DNA from: Candidatus Bipolaricaulota bacterium | Lineage (GTDB): Bacteria; Bipolaricaulota; Bipolaricaulia; Bipolaricaulales; Bipolaricaulaceae | Length of the DNA stretch: 64,000 bases | Assembly (NCBI GenBank): GCA_014360985.1 | Contig: JACIWK010000006.1 | Location: 33,905 to 97,904 of the forward strand | Reading direction: 5' to 3' | Part shown: in pieces, positions 9,329 through 18,609 of the stretch | Layout of the letters: the number at the start of each line of letters is the position of its first letter | Numbering within the stretch: position 1 is the first letter of the stretch | Made by a program: the position numbers and the translations under genes | Notes under the pieces: generated by a model | Databases searched by the model: none | What the model was told of the DNA's origin: nothing | What the model saw: only the letters and a program-made list of their open reading frames with translations

Positions 9329-10246
9329 ATGGGCGAGCCCGGTCCTGCGCGGTGGCACGAGCCGGTCCTGGTAGCGGAGGTTCTCCATTTCCTCGACCCG
9401 GCGCCGGGGAAGCTGTTCGTGGATGCCACGGTGGGGACCGGTGGCCACGCCCAGGCCCTCCTCTCTCGGGGGGCGCGCGTCATCGGCATCGACCAGGATC
9501 CCCTGGCGCTCGAGCGGGCCCGAACCCGGTTGGCCCCGTTCTCGGGTCAGGTTCAGCTCCTCCACGGGAACTTCCGCGACCTCCCCGATCTGCTCCTCCC
9601 CCTCTCCCCCCCGCGGGTGGACGGGATCCTGTTCGATCTCGGCGCGTCGTCGTTCCAACTCGACTCCCCGGAGCGCGGGTTCTCGTTCATGGGCGATGGG
9701 CCGTTGGACATGCGGATGGATCCGGGCGGCCCCGCCACCGCTGCCGACCTCGTGAACCACCTTCCGGAAGCAGAGCTCACGCGCATCCTGTGGGAGTACG
9801 GGGAGGAGAGGCATGCGCGGCGGATCGCGCGGGCGATCGTGCGGGCGCGGCCGCTTCGGACGACGACCGAGCTCGCCCATCTGGTGGCCCGTGCCGTCGG
9901 GGACAAGTCCCGACGCTACAGAATCCACCCCGCGACGCGGACGTTCCAGGCCCTGCGTATCGCGGTGAACGACGAGCTCGGCGCCCTGCGGGCGGCCCTG
10001 CCCTCCGCCCTGGGGCTCCTCGCCCCCGGGGGGACGCTGTGCGTGATCTCGTTCCACTCGCTCGAGGACCGGATCGTGAAGCGTTTTGTGCGGGAGGAAG
10101 CCCTCACCGGGCGGTTCGAGGCCCTCACGAAGAAACCGATCACCCCCACTGTGGAGGAGATCGCCCGTAACCCGCGAGCCCGATCGGCCAAGCTCCGGGC
10201 GGGGCGGGTGCGCGAGGTCGGCCCCGGCCTGGCCACCTGTCCCTGA
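9329..10246 (+). CDS. rsmH: 16S rRNA (cytosine(1402)-N4)-methyltransferase
   Basis: HEPVLVAEVLHFL...FVDATVGTGGHAQALLSRGARVIGIDQDP; FHSLEDRIVKRF. Confidence 0.95.
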   Translation: MGEPGPARWHEPVLVAEVLHFLDPAPGKLFVDATVGTGGHAQALLSRGARVIGIDQDPLALERARTRLAPFSGQVQLLHGNFRDLPDLLLPLSPPRVDGILFDLGASSFQLDSPERGFSFMGDGPLDMRMDPGGPATAADLVNHLPEAELTRILWEYGEERHARRIARAIVRARPLRTTTELAHLVARAVGDKSRRYRIHPATRTFQALRIAVNDELGALRAALPSALGLLAPGGTLCVISFHSLEDRIVKRFVREEALTGRFEALTKKPITPTVEEIARNPRARSAKLRAGRVREVGPGLATCP

Positions 10247-10277
10247 CCGACCCGTTCGCCCACCCTACCCTCGTCGC

Positions 10278-10610
10278 GTGAGGGGGGGTCGGTCCGGAGA
10301 AGTGCCCTGGACGGAGCGCGGCCATCGCCGAGGGGGGGGCATCGCCCTTCTCATCGCGGTGGGGGTGGTTGCGGCCGGCCTCGTGTTCCTCTACTTGTGG
10401 CAGGGGGCGATCCTGTCTGGGCTTCGGGCGGAGCGAGCGAAAGCGATCCTCGCGCTTGCGGAACTGGAGCGGGTGAGGCTCGACCTCGCCTACCAGGTGG
10501 ACCGGGCCTACTCCCTCGACGAGATCGCCAGGCGGGCCCGTGCGCTGGGGATGATCCCGTTCGACGAGGAACGCACCCGCTACCTCGTCGTCGAAGGGGA
10601 GAGCCATTAA
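10278..10610 (+). CDS. ftsL: FtsL-like cell division protein
   Basis: Short single-TM protein between rsmH and the PBP gene; coiled-coil LRAERAKAILALAELERVRLDLAYQVDRAYSLDEIARRARALGM. Confidence 0.7.
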   Translation: MRGGRSGEVPWTERGHRRGGGIALLIAVGVVAAGLVFLYLWQGAILSGLRAERAKAILALAELERVRLDLAYQVDRAYSLDEIARRARALGMIPFDEERTRYLVVEGESH

Positions 10611-10620
10611 GCGGGCCACG

Positions 10621-12267
10621 GTGGCGTTTGTGCTCTTGGGTTTGGGGGCCCTCGCTGTGGTGGGCCGCCTCGTTCAGTTGCAGGTGGTGGAGCACCGCCG
10701 CTGGTCGGCGGTCGCTCAAGCGATCCAGGAGGACGTGATCGAGCTCCCCGCCCAGCGGGGACCAATCTACGATCGAAACGGCGTTCCCCTCGCCTACGAT
10801 GTTCCCGCGTACTCGATCGCCTTGGACAACTACCTCGTCACGAAGCCGGAGCTCCTGGTCGACCTCCTCGTGGACGAACTCGGGATGTCCCGCTCCGAGG
10901 CAACGGCCAAGGTGTACCGCAGCTCCTACTTCACGTGGCTCGCCCGGGCCGTGGACTACGAGGCCGGGCGAAGGATTCAAGGACGGGCGCAGAGCCTGGG
11001 GATCCAGGGCCTCATCTTCTTCGACACCTGGAAGCGGGCCTACCCGCAGGGGCCGCTCGCCCTGGCCGTACTCGGGATCGTGGGGGTGGATGGGAGTGGC
11101 CTGGCTGGGATGGAGCTCCTGTTCAACGATCTCCTCTCTGGGCGGCCGCGCCGGGTGCGGCTCCTCCGCGGCCCGAGCGGCCAGCTCTACGACCTGTGGG
11201 AGGAGGATCCCGGCGCGGCGGGGAAGCCCCTCCACCTCACGCTCGACGCCCGCATCCAGTGGGTGTGTGAGCAGGAGATCGCGCGCGGGCTTGCGACCTA
11301 TGCTGGGGCCGACCGCGGGTTCGCCTTGGTGATGGACCCCCGCACCGGCGAGGTCCTCGCCCTCGCCCATGGTCCATCGCCCGATCCCGCGCATCCCGAC
11401 CCGGAGCTCCTCTCCCCGTGGGCGGTGACCCACGTGTTCGAGCCCGGTTCCATGTTCAAGGCGCTGGTGGGCCTTGCCGCGTTCGATCAGGGCCTCGTGA
11501 GCCCCGACGATACGTTCTCCGGGAGTTCGCCGATCCTCGTCGGGGGCGTGTCGGTGAGAAACGCGCGTGGCCAGAGCTACCCCACGATGACGTTCCGGCG
11601 AGCGATGGCCGATTCGGTGAACACGGTGCTCGTTCAAGTGGCCCAGAGGCTGGGGATCGACCGCACCTACGACTACATCGTGCGGATGGGGTTCGGCTCG
11701 AAGACGGGGATCGACCTCCCCGGCGAGGTGAGCGGGATCGTGAACCCCCGTGACCGGTGGACGGCCCTCGACCTGGCCGTGGCTTCGTTCGGGCAGGGGA
11801 TCGCCGTGACCGGGATCCAGCTCGGGGCGGCGTTCGCGGCGCTCGCCAACGGGGGAAGTCTCCTCCGGCCGCGCCTCCTCCCCGGCCCGGTCGAAGTGCG
11901 GGGCGAGGTCGCCTCCGCCGCGGCGTGCCGCACGATGCGTGAGGTATTGGGGTACGCGGTGAACGTGGGACTGGGGAGCCCGGCCTCCGTCCCTGGTTTC
12001 GACGTGGGGGGGAAGTCGGGCACGGCCGAGGTGGCCCTCCCCGGCCGCGGATACGTCGCCGATCACGTCACGACGGGGATGGCGGCGTTCTTCCCTTGGG
12101 AGGACCCGGATTACGTGATCCTCGTCGTGTACCAGACGGAACGCAATCCCGAGTTCTGGAGCGGATGGACAGCCGTGCCGAGCGTGGGGGAGATCGTGCG
12201 GGGGATGGCCACCCTCGGGATCGCCCGGCCCTACGCGCCGATGACCACGCTCGGCCGCTCCGGGTAG
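10621..12267 (+). CDS. ftsI: Penicillin-binding protein 2/FtsI-like transpeptidase
   Basis: GSMFK (SxxK), SVN (SxN) and GKSGTAEV (KSGT) motifs; dcw context. Confidence 0.9.
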   Translation: MAFVLLGLGALAVVGRLVQLQVVEHRRWSAVAQAIQEDVIELPAQRGPIYDRNGVPLAYDVPAYSIALDNYLVTKPELLVDLLVDELGMSRSEATAKVYRSSYFTWLARAVDYEAGRRIQGRAQSLGIQGLIFFDTWKRAYPQGPLALAVLGIVGVDGSGLAGMELLFNDLLSGRPRRVRLLRGPSGQLYDLWEEDPGAAGKPLHLTLDARIQWVCEQEIARGLATYAGADRGFALVMDPRTGEVLALAHGPSPDPAHPDPELLSPWAVTHVFEPGSMFKALVGLAAFDQGLVSPDDTFSGSSPILVGGVSVRNARGQSYPTMTFRRAMADSVNTVLVQVAQRLGIDRTYDYIVRMGFGSKTGIDLPGEVSGIVNPRDRWTALDLAVASFGQGIAVTGIQLGAAFAALANGGSLLRPRLLPGPVEVRGEVASAAACRTMREVLGYAVNVGLGSPASVPGFDVGGKSGTAEVALPGRGYVADHVTTGMAAFFPWEDPDYVILVVYQTERNPEFWSGWTAVPSVGEIVRGMATLGIARPYAPMTTLGRSG

Positions 12268-12965
12268 GTGAGGTAGAGGCGCCCTCCCCACCCGTCCACC
12301 GCCCGCGCCACCGTCTCCAGGGCCAACGCCGGCCTGTTGTTCTCCTCGGAGAGGTGGGCGAGGAGCACGCGTTCGACGCTGTCGCCCAGGGTTCGGATCG
12401 CCCGGCCCGCCTCCTCGTTGGCCAGGTGCCCCTCCGGGCCCAGGATCCGCACCTTCAACGGCCACGGGTAGGACCCGGCGAGGAGGAGGGCCACGTCGTG
12501 GTTCGCCTCCAGGACCACAGTCCGGCACGGGGCGAGCGCGGCGAGGATGCCGTCCGTGATCTGCCCAAGGTCGGTGGCGATCCCGATCCGCGAGCCGTCC
12601 GCCTCCAGCCGTAACCCGACTGGCTCCCGAGCGTCGTGGGGGACCGCGAACGGGAACAGCTGGATCCCCGCGATCTCGATCCCCGGCTTGACCACAGTGC
12701 CCTCGATCCCCAGGGCGCGCAGCGTGCCTGCGCTGGCGGCGATGTCGACCCCGCGGCGGAGGAGGGGGTCCAGGCCCCGCACGTGGTCCGCGTGCTCGTG
12801 GGTGAGGACGGCCCAGCGGAGCCCCGTCAGGCCCAGCCCGGCACGGGCGGCGCGCGCCTCCAGCTCCCGCCACGGGAGCCCCGCGTCGACGAGGAGCGGC
12901 CCCTCCGGGCCCTCGACGAGGAGGGCGTTCCCGGAGGAGCCGCTGCCCAGCGCGCAGACCCTCAA
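12231..12965 (-). CDS. MBL-fold metallohydrolase (YycJ/WalJ-like)
   Basis: [30 protein letters not shown]..., [12 protein letters not shown]. Confidence 0.85.
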   Translation of the reverse strand: MRVCALGSGSSGNALLVEGPEGPLLVDAGLPWRELEARAARAGLGLTGLRWAVLTHEHADHVRGLDPLLRRGVDIAASAGTLRALGIEGTVVKPGIEIAGIQLFPFAVPHDAREPVGLRLEADGSRIGIATDLGQITDGILAALAPCRTVVLEANHDVALLLAGSYPWPLKVRILGPEGHLANEEAGRAIRTLGDSVERVLLAHLSEENNRPALALETVARAVDGWGGRLYLTYPERPSVVIGA

Positions 12966-13711
12966 CCCTGGGTGCGCCCGCGCAAGGCGTCGAGGATCTC
13001 GATCGGTACCGGAAACACGATCGTCGTCGCGTTCTCGGTGGAGATCTCGGACAGGGTCTGCAAGTACCTGAGCTGGAGCGCGCCCGGGGCCTCGCGCATG
13101 ATCGCCGCCGCCTCGCGCAGCTTGGCTGCGGCCTGGAACTCCCCCTCCGCGTTGATGACCTTGCTCCGCCGCTCCCGCTCTGCCTCCGCCTGGCGGGCGA
13201 TCGCGCGCTGCATCTCACTCGGGATCTTCACGTCCTTGATCTCGACCGTGCTCACCTTGATCCCCCACGGGTCGGTGTGCTCGTCGATGATCTGCTGGAG
13301 CTCGCGGTTCAGCTTCTCCCGCTCGGCGAGGATGTCGTCGAGTTCGACCCGGCCGAGTACGGACCGGAGCGTGGTCATCGAGATCTGACGCGTGGCCTCG
13401 ATGTAGTCGAGCACCTCCACCACCGCGGCCTGGGGGTCCACCACGCGGAAGTAGACAACGGCGTTCACGCTGACGGGAACGTTATCGCGGGTGATGACCT
13501 CCTGGGGCGGCACGTCGAGGGTGATCGTGCGCAGGTCCACCTTCACCATCTTGTCCACGAGCGGGATGATGAGGAACAGCCCCGGTCCCTTGGCCCCGAC
13601 GAGGCGGCCGAGGCGGAAGATGACCCCTCGCTCGTACTCCCGAACGACCTTGATCGCGCTGGCGAGGAACAGCACCACCACCGCGACGATGATCCCGATC
13701 GTCATGCTCAT
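12962..13711 (-). CDS. SPFH/stomatin-like (slipin) membrane protein
   Basis: [62 protein letters not shown]. Confidence 0.92.
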   Translation of the reverse strand: MSMTIGIIVAVVVLFLASAIKVVREYERGVIFRLGRLVGAKGPGLFLIIPLVDKMVKVDLRTITLDVPPQEVITRDNVPVSVNAVVYFRVVDPQAAVVEVLDYIEATRQISMTTLRSVLGRVELDDILAEREKLNRELQQIIDEHTDPWGIKVSTVEIKDVKIPSEMQRAIARQAEAERERRSKVINAEGEFQAAAKLREAAAIMREAPGALQLRYLQTLSEISTENATTIVFPVPIEILDALRGRTQG

Positions 13712-13858
13712 GATTCCCCCTTTGATGACTCTCTGGGCGCAGAGCACTGCCGCGAGCCAACCTGGCCTATACGACGGCCTCTCCGTCCCCGATCCTCCCC
13801 TTGCACCGGCGATGATAGATCCATAGGATGGGCTCTGTCAATCGTGAGAGGAGGGAAC

Positions 13859-14611
13859 ATGCGGATCCCGATCATCGCCGCGAACTGGAAGATGCACAAG
13901 ACGGTTCCCGAAGCCAGGGCCTATCTGGAACGGCTGGTCAAGCTCGCGGGCCGTGATCCGGGGGTGGAGGTGGCCGTGTTCCCTTCCTTCACGGCTCTCC
14001 CCGCGGCGGCGGAGATCCTCCGAGGGACCTCGATTGCCCTCGGCGCGCAGGACGCCCATCCCGAGCCAGCGGGCGCGTACACGGGCGCGGTGTCGGTGGC
14101 CCAGGTGGCCGACCTCAGCGTTCGCTACGTCCTGTGCGGCCATTCCGAGCGACGGAAGCTGTTCGGCGAGGACGACCTCCTCGTCGGGCGGAAGGTCCGC
14201 GCCGCGCTCGACCACGGGCTGGCCCCGATCCTGTGCGTGGGGGAGACCCTCGACGAGCGCCGGGCGGGTCGGGCGTGGGAGGTCGTGGAACGGCAGCTGG
14301 ACCGCGGGTTGTCTTCCGTGGGGGATGACCCGGACGGGCTGGTGATCGCCTACGAGCCGGTATGGGCGATTGGAACGGGGGTTGCGGCCCAGCCCGCCGA
14401 CGCCCAGGAGATGGCGAACCGGATTCGGAGCTGGCTTCGGGATCGCTTCGGAGCCAGCGGTGGAGAGGTGCGCATCCAGTACGGAGGCTCCGTCAACCCG
14501 AACAACGCCCGGGCGTTCCTCAGCCTTCCCGACGTGGCCGGGGCGCTAGTCGGAGGAGCATCCCTCGACCCTGACGCCTTCTGGGCGATCGTCCATGCGG
14601 TACGAACCTGA
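13859..14611 (+). CDS. tpiA: Triosephosphate isomerase
   Basis: MRIPIIAANWKMHKT; YEPVWAIGTG; IQYGGSVNPNNA. Confidence 0.97.
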   Translation: MRIPIIAANWKMHKTVPEARAYLERLVKLAGRDPGVEVAVFPSFTALPAAAEILRGTSIALGAQDAHPEPAGAYTGAVSVAQVADLSVRYVLCGHSERRKLFGEDDLLVGRKVRAALDHGLAPILCVGETLDERRAGRAWEVVERQLDRGLSSVGDDPDGLVIAYEPVWAIGTGVAAQPADAQEMANRIRSWLRDRFGASGGEVRIQYGGSVNPNNARAFLSLPDVAGALVGGASLDPDAFWAIVHAVRT

Positions 14612-14654
14612 GGTCATCGGTTCCCTCAGCGAACCCTGCGGATTCGACAGTGGC

Positions 14655-14984
14655 TCAAGTCGAGGTGACGATCGATCCAACGATCTCCTGCGGTTTGACC
14701 TGCCTCAGGAAGTCCTCAATCACCGGGTGCAGATTCTCTACGGTCTGAGGGTGAACGCGCAGCAGAACCAGGCCGCCCAGTCGCCTGTCCGCCACGGCCC
14801 TCCGGGAGAAGTCCAGGTCGTAGGTCAGGAGTACCCATCCGCCTGCGGCGGCGAACTCGTAGATCTCGTCGTCGCGGGCACCCATCATGCCGAGGGTGCG
14901 CAGGTCTTGAGCTTCCCACCCCGAGCTTCGGATGAACTCGGTGGTCCTTGGGGAGAGGTTCTGGTCAACCAGGAACCGGATCAA
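14655..14984 (-). CDS. DUF5615 family PIN-like protein (putative toxin)
   Basis: MIRFLVDQNLSPRTTEFIRSSGWEAQDLRTLGMMGARDDEIYEFAAAGGWVLLTYDLDFSRR. Confidence 0.85.
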   Translation of the reverse strand: MIRFLVDQNLSPRTTEFIRSSGWEAQDLRTLGMMGARDDEIYEFAAAGGWVLLTYDLDFSRRAVADRRLGGLVLLRVHPQTVENLHPVIEDFLRQVKPQEIVGSIVTST

Positions 14985-15200
14985 GGTCGGCTGATTAGGA
15001 TCACCTGTTCGTCCACAAAGCTTGCTGCGTAGTCAATCGCCGCCGTGGTGTCCTCGTCCTCGAGTTCTGGAAAGTGCTTTCGGATCTCGGCGAAGGTGTA
15101 GCCACCAGCGAGAAGGCTCAGGATGTTCGTGACCATGATCCGGGTGCCGCGGATCACGGGCTTGCCGTGACCCACAGCGGTAGAGTCCCAGGGCGTGGGT
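14981..15200 (-). pseudogene. DUF433 antitoxin-like protein, 5' end apparently lost at the IS remnant boundary
   Basis: VGHGKPVIRGTRIMVTNILSLLAGGYTFAEIRKHFPELEDEDTTAAIDYAASFVDE; 4-nt overlap with the DUF5615 gene; no normal N-terminus, the frame continues antisense into transposase sequence. Confidence 0.65.
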
Positions 15201-15223
15201 AGATCCGGTGGCGTGAGGGCAGG

Positions 15224-16190
15224 GTGCCCTGGGGATGGGACACGGTGACGCTCCGGATCCCCAAGGTCCGGCACGGGAGCTACTTCCCGGCGTTGCTCGA
15301 GCCCCGGCGGAGGACGGAGAAGGCCCTTCTTTCGGTGGTCCAGGAGGCGTACGTCCACGGGGTGAGCACGCGGAAGGTGGACGACCTTGTCCGGACCCTC
15401 GGGATCGAGGGGATCTCCCGGAGCGAGGTGTCGCGGATCTGTGCCGACTGGGACGAGCGGATGGAGGCGTTCCGGAACCGTTCGCTGGAGGGCGAGTACC
15501 CGTACGTGTGGCTCGATGCGACGGTGGTGAAGGTTCGGGAAGGGGGCCGGGTGGTGAACATGGCGGCGGTGGTCGCCGTGGGAGTGACCCGGACCGGGGA
15601 GCGGGAGGTCCTGGGGTTCGACGTGGGACCTGCGGAGAGCTACGGGTTCTGGGTGTCGTTCCTGCGGGGACTCGCGGGCCGGGGCCTCTTCGGGGTGAAG
15701 CTCGTGATCTCCGATGCGCATGTCGGGTTGAGGCAGGCGTTGTCGGAGGTCCTGGGTGGGGCGTCTTGGCAGCGGTGTCGGGTGCACTTCATGCGGAACC
15801 TGCTGGGGCTTGTTCCGCGGGGAGCCCGAGGAGCTTGTCGGGGCATGGGTGCGGACGATCTTCGCTCAGCCGAACCAGGAGGCAGCGCGGGAGCAGCTAG
15901 AGCTGGTGGCCCGAAGCCTCGAGGGGAAGTACCCCAAGGCGGCGGAGCTTTCGACGAACGTCCTTGAGCGACTGGACCGTGAGGTCAACCGGAGGTGCGA
16001 CGTGGTGGGGATCTTCCCCAGCGGGCGGGCGGCCCTGCGGCTGATCGGGGCGGTCTTGGAGGAACAGGGAGACGAGTGGCTGGCCGTGCGCCGGTACTTC
16101 AGCCTGGGGTCGATGGCCGTGCTCTACAGGAGCTCCCCGGAGGAGCGCGAAGTCCCTGGGGATCTCGAAGGAGGTGATCGCCGTCTAGCT
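15224..16190 (+). pseudogene. IS256-family (mutator-type) transposase remnant, N-terminally truncated and frameshifted near 15,810
   Basis: Frame 1: WDTVTLRIPKVRHGSYFPALLEPRRRTEKALLSVVQEAYVHGVSTRKVDDLV...; continues in another frame: EELVGAWVRTIFAQPNQEAAREQLELVARSLEGKYPKAAELSTNVLERL.. Confidence 0.85.
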
Positions 16191-16613
16191 CGTCACCACC
16201 GACGAGGAACCCAATCTACACCACTTGACGGGACGTGACCGGGCAGGGTAGAACGTCTTCCACTTCGCATTGCGCCCCCTGAACCCGTTCCGATGGAGGA
16301 TGTGGCGGATCGTGTGCGGAGACAGGGCGAGCCCCTTCTCCCGCCACAGGTACCAGGCGAGCCTTTTGCGGCCGTAGCCTGTGGCCTTCTTGGCCTCCAG
16401 AACCGCGGCCTCGATCTGGGCTACGATCTGGGTCGGGCAGTGGTGGGGACGACGCGAGCGGTCGTCCAGTCCCCTCACTCCATCGTCGCGGTAGCGCTCG
16501 ACCCACTTCCGGACGACGTTCCGTGAGGTGTGCCACCTTCGGGCGGTCTCGGCCACGCTCCCCGTCTCCAGGTACGTCTCGACCCGCCTCATCCGTGCCG
16601 CCTCCCTCTTCAT
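16190..16613 (-). pseudogene. IS481-like transposase remnant (HTH/homeodomain part only, DDE domain missing)
   Basis: MKREAARMRRVETYLETGSVAETARRWHTSRNVVRKWVERYRDDGVRGLDDRSRRPHHCP...LSPHTIRHILHRNGFRGRNAKWKTFYPA, then ends. Confidence 0.75.
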
Positions 16614-16766
16614 GACATACGCTTCCCTCCCAGGCAAGATCCACTGCCGATGCTCCTCCTTTCCTTGTCGCCAAGCTTTCCTAGGAGGAGCACCGCCTTC
16701 TTTCAACCACCCCGTCACCAACCCCTCGGCCTGGTAACGATCTCCTGGCGCACCAAGATCTCCTGC

Positions 16767-16795
16767 TTGACACGACCAACCGAAACCCTTATATT
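16767..16795 (+). promoter_or_regulatory. Sigma70-type promoter upstream of the first c-di-GMP riboswitch
   Basis: TTGACA - 17 nt - TATATT. Confidence 0.8.
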
Positions 16796-16827
16796 CCCCT
16801 AGAAGCTGGTGGTTACGCCTTGGGCGT

Positions 16828-16903
16828 GCCACGACAAGGGCAAACCCCTCGCGAGGGGGGGGACGCAAAGCCACGGGTCCCACGCGGACAGCCGGGTTGC
16901 CGA
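16828..16903 (+). promoter_or_regulatory. Cyclic di-GMP-I (GEMM) riboswitch aptamer 1
   Basis: ACAAGGGCAAACCCCTCGCGAGGGGGGGGACGCAAAGCCACGGGTCCCACGCGGACAGCCGGGTTGCCG; conserved GGGCAAACC / GNRA-capped P2 (GCGA) / GGACGCAAAGCC / AGCCGGGTTGCC core. Confidence 0.9.
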
Positions 16904-17977
16904 ATGGAACGCACAACGAGGGCGCAGCGGCGGTGGGCAGCAGCGGTCGGCCTTGTGCTGGTCGCCTTCCTGTTGAGTGGATCCTCGATCCAACCCCTCG
17001 CTCCCGCGGGGGGCGCCGGGGCGACCGGCCTGCCTCAGTTGATTGGGGCGGCCCTCCCGTGGGGGCTCGAGCGGATCCACGCCCCCCAGGCGTGGCAGGT
17101 GACCACGGGAAGCCCGGAGGTCATCGTCGCGGTGATCGATAGCGGCATCGATTGGACGATCCCCGAGTTGGCCGCGGTGCGCTGGACGAACCCGCGCGAG
17201 ATCCCTGGCAACGGCATCGATGACGATGGGAACGGGTACGTGGACGACGTCTACGGGTGGGACTTCCGAGACAACGTTCCAGCCCACCTCCGGCGCACGC
17301 AGCTTCACTGGCACGGAACGTTCGTCGCTGGGATCATCGCCGGCCGGCTGAGCGAGGGCACGGCCGCGGGCGTGGCCCCGAACGTGCGGATCATGGACGT
17401 GCGGTTCCTCGACTCCCGTGGCCTGTTCACGACCAAGGATTGGGACCGCCTGGCGGCGGCCATCCGCTACGCCGTCGACAATGGAGCGCGGATCATCAAC
17501 CTTAGCCTGTACGCCAAGGGGACACCGCCGGCGGTTGTGGAAGGAGCCCTTGCCTACGCGGCATCGCGAGGGGCAATCGTGGTGGGGATCGCCGGGAACG
17601 AAGCCCGGGCGGAGGTCCTCTATCCGGGCCGGTACAGCACTGTTCTCGCCGCATCCGCCACGGATGCTGCCGACGCCCTGGCCTCGTTCAGCTCGTGGGG
17701 GCCGGAGGTCGCTGTGGCGGCCCCCGGGCACGAGGTCGTCTCTCTCCTCCCAGGAGGGAGGGTGGCCACGAACTCCGGCACCTCCTTCGCCGCCCCCCAC
17801 GTGAGCGGCACGTTGGCCCTCATCCTGTCCGCGAATCCTGCTCTGAGCGCGGAGGAGGCGGCGCGGATCCTTCTCGCCACCAGCTCCCCCCTCACACCGA
17901 CCCCTGACCCGCGCTTCGGGGCGGGCCTGGTGAACGCGGGGCGTGGGGTGGCAGCAGCGGCAGGGATCGCCCGCTAG
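16904..17977 (+). CDS. Secreted subtilisin-like (S8) serine protease
   Basis: Signal-like N-terminus; catalytic motifs VIDSGID, WHGTFVAGIIAG, NSGTSFAAPHVSG. Confidence 0.93.
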   Translation: MERTTRAQRRWAAAVGLVLVAFLLSGSSIQPLAPAGGAGATGLPQLIGAALPWGLERIHAPQAWQVTTGSPEVIVAVIDSGIDWTIPELAAVRWTNPREIPGNGIDDDGNGYVDDVYGWDFRDNVPAHLRRTQLHWHGTFVAGIIAGRLSEGTAAGVAPNVRIMDVRFLDSRGLFTTKDWDRLAAAIRYAVDNGARIINLSLYAKGTPPAVVEGALAYAASRGAIVVGIAGNEARAEVLYPGRYSTVLAASATDAADALASFSSWGPEVAVAAPGHEVVSLLPGGRVATNSGTSFAAPHVSGTLALILSANPALSAEEAARILLATSSPLTPTPDPRFGAGLVNAGRGVAAAAGIAR

Positions 17978-17991
17978 GGACGAATGTCCTC

Positions 17992-18020
17992 TTGACAGGA
18001 GACAGGAGCCGTCTTATAGT
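17992..18020 (+). promoter_or_regulatory. Sigma70-type promoter upstream of the second c-di-GMP riboswitch
   Basis: TTGACA - 17 nt - TATAGT. Confidence 0.8.
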
Positions 18021-18042
18021 GCAAACCAACGTAAACTAACCC

Positions 18043-18112
18043 TGACAAGGGCAAACCCACGGGAACGTGGGGACGCAAAGCTACGAACCCAGGACGGGTA
18101 GTCGGGCTGCCA
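18043..18112 (+). promoter_or_regulatory. Cyclic di-GMP-I (GEMM) riboswitch aptamer 2
   Basis: TGACAAGGGCAAACCCACGGGAACGTGGGGACGCAAAGCTACGAACCCAGGACGGGTAGTCGGGCTGCC; GGAA-capped P2; conserved GGACGCAAAGC. Confidence 0.9.
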
Positions 18113-18138
18113 GGCAAGGCCGGCAGCCCGTTTTCGTT
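18103..18138 (+). terminator. Intrinsic terminator overlapping the 3' part of riboswitch 2 (expression platform)
   Basis: CGGGCTGCC ... GGCAGCCCG followed by TTTTCGTT. Confidence 0.75.
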
Positions 18139-18166
18139 GGGTGCGGCAAGCAAGGAGGGCAGCGAC

Positions 18167-18490
18167 GTGCAGGTGACGTTGTACTACAACAGCGAGGACC
18201 AGTACCTGTTGGGGCTGGTGGATGGGATCGCCGAGCGCGAGCGTAAATCCCGGTCGGCGGTGATCATGTCCATTCTCGAGGAGTACTTTGAGCGCAACAA
18301 ACGCCTCGGGGAGATCCTCGTGGACTTGAAGGCCATTTCCCCGCAGGATGTCGAACGGGCTCTCCAAGAGCAGAAGAAACCGGGCAACGGAACACGACGG
18401 CTGGGGGAGATCCTGGTCGAGAAGGGTCTGGTGCGGGATACAATGCTAAAGCGGGCCCTGGTGATTCAGGGCCGGTTCAGCCAAAGTTAG
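18167..18490 (+). CDS. Small ribbon-helix-helix protein with MshEN-like (T2SSE_N-type) C-terminal motifs
   Basis: AAGGAGG SD before GTG; N-terminus QVTLYYNSEDQYLLGLVDGIAERERKSRSAVIMSILEEYFE (RHH-like); C-terminus RLGEILVDLKAISPQDVERALQEQ...RLGEILVEKGLVRDTMLKRAL (two RLGxxL motifs). Confidence 0.7.
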   Translation: MQVTLYYNSEDQYLLGLVDGIAERERKSRSAVIMSILEEYFERNKRLGEILVDLKAISPQDVERALQEQKKPGNGTRRLGEILVEKGLVRDTMLKRALVIQGRFSQS

Positions 18491-18514
18491 AAGCACGCTA
18501 ACCAAGACGTACAG

Positions 18515-18592
18515 AACGCCGAAAAGGTAAACCCGGAGCGATCCGGGGGCGCAAAGCCATGGACCTCCCGTAGGCCGCCAGGCTGCCGAAGC
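18515..18592 (+). promoter_or_regulatory. Cyclic di-GMP-I (GEMM) riboswitch aptamer 3
   Basis: AACGCCGAAAAGGTAAACCCGGAGCGATCCGGGGGCGCAAAGCCATGGACCTCCCGTAGGCCGCCAGGCTGCCG; GCGA-capped P2; GGCGCAAAGCC core; SD AGGAGGGG follows before ATG 18610. Confidence 0.85.
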
Positions 18593-18609
18593 ACAAGCAG
18601 GAGGGGACC

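Noticed and set aside
10351-13218. 955-aa minus-strand ORF
   Set aside because: Low-complexity Arg/Pro/Gly/His translation antisense to ftsL/ftsI and partly out of frame with the MBL and SPFH genes; shadow ORF from high GC content
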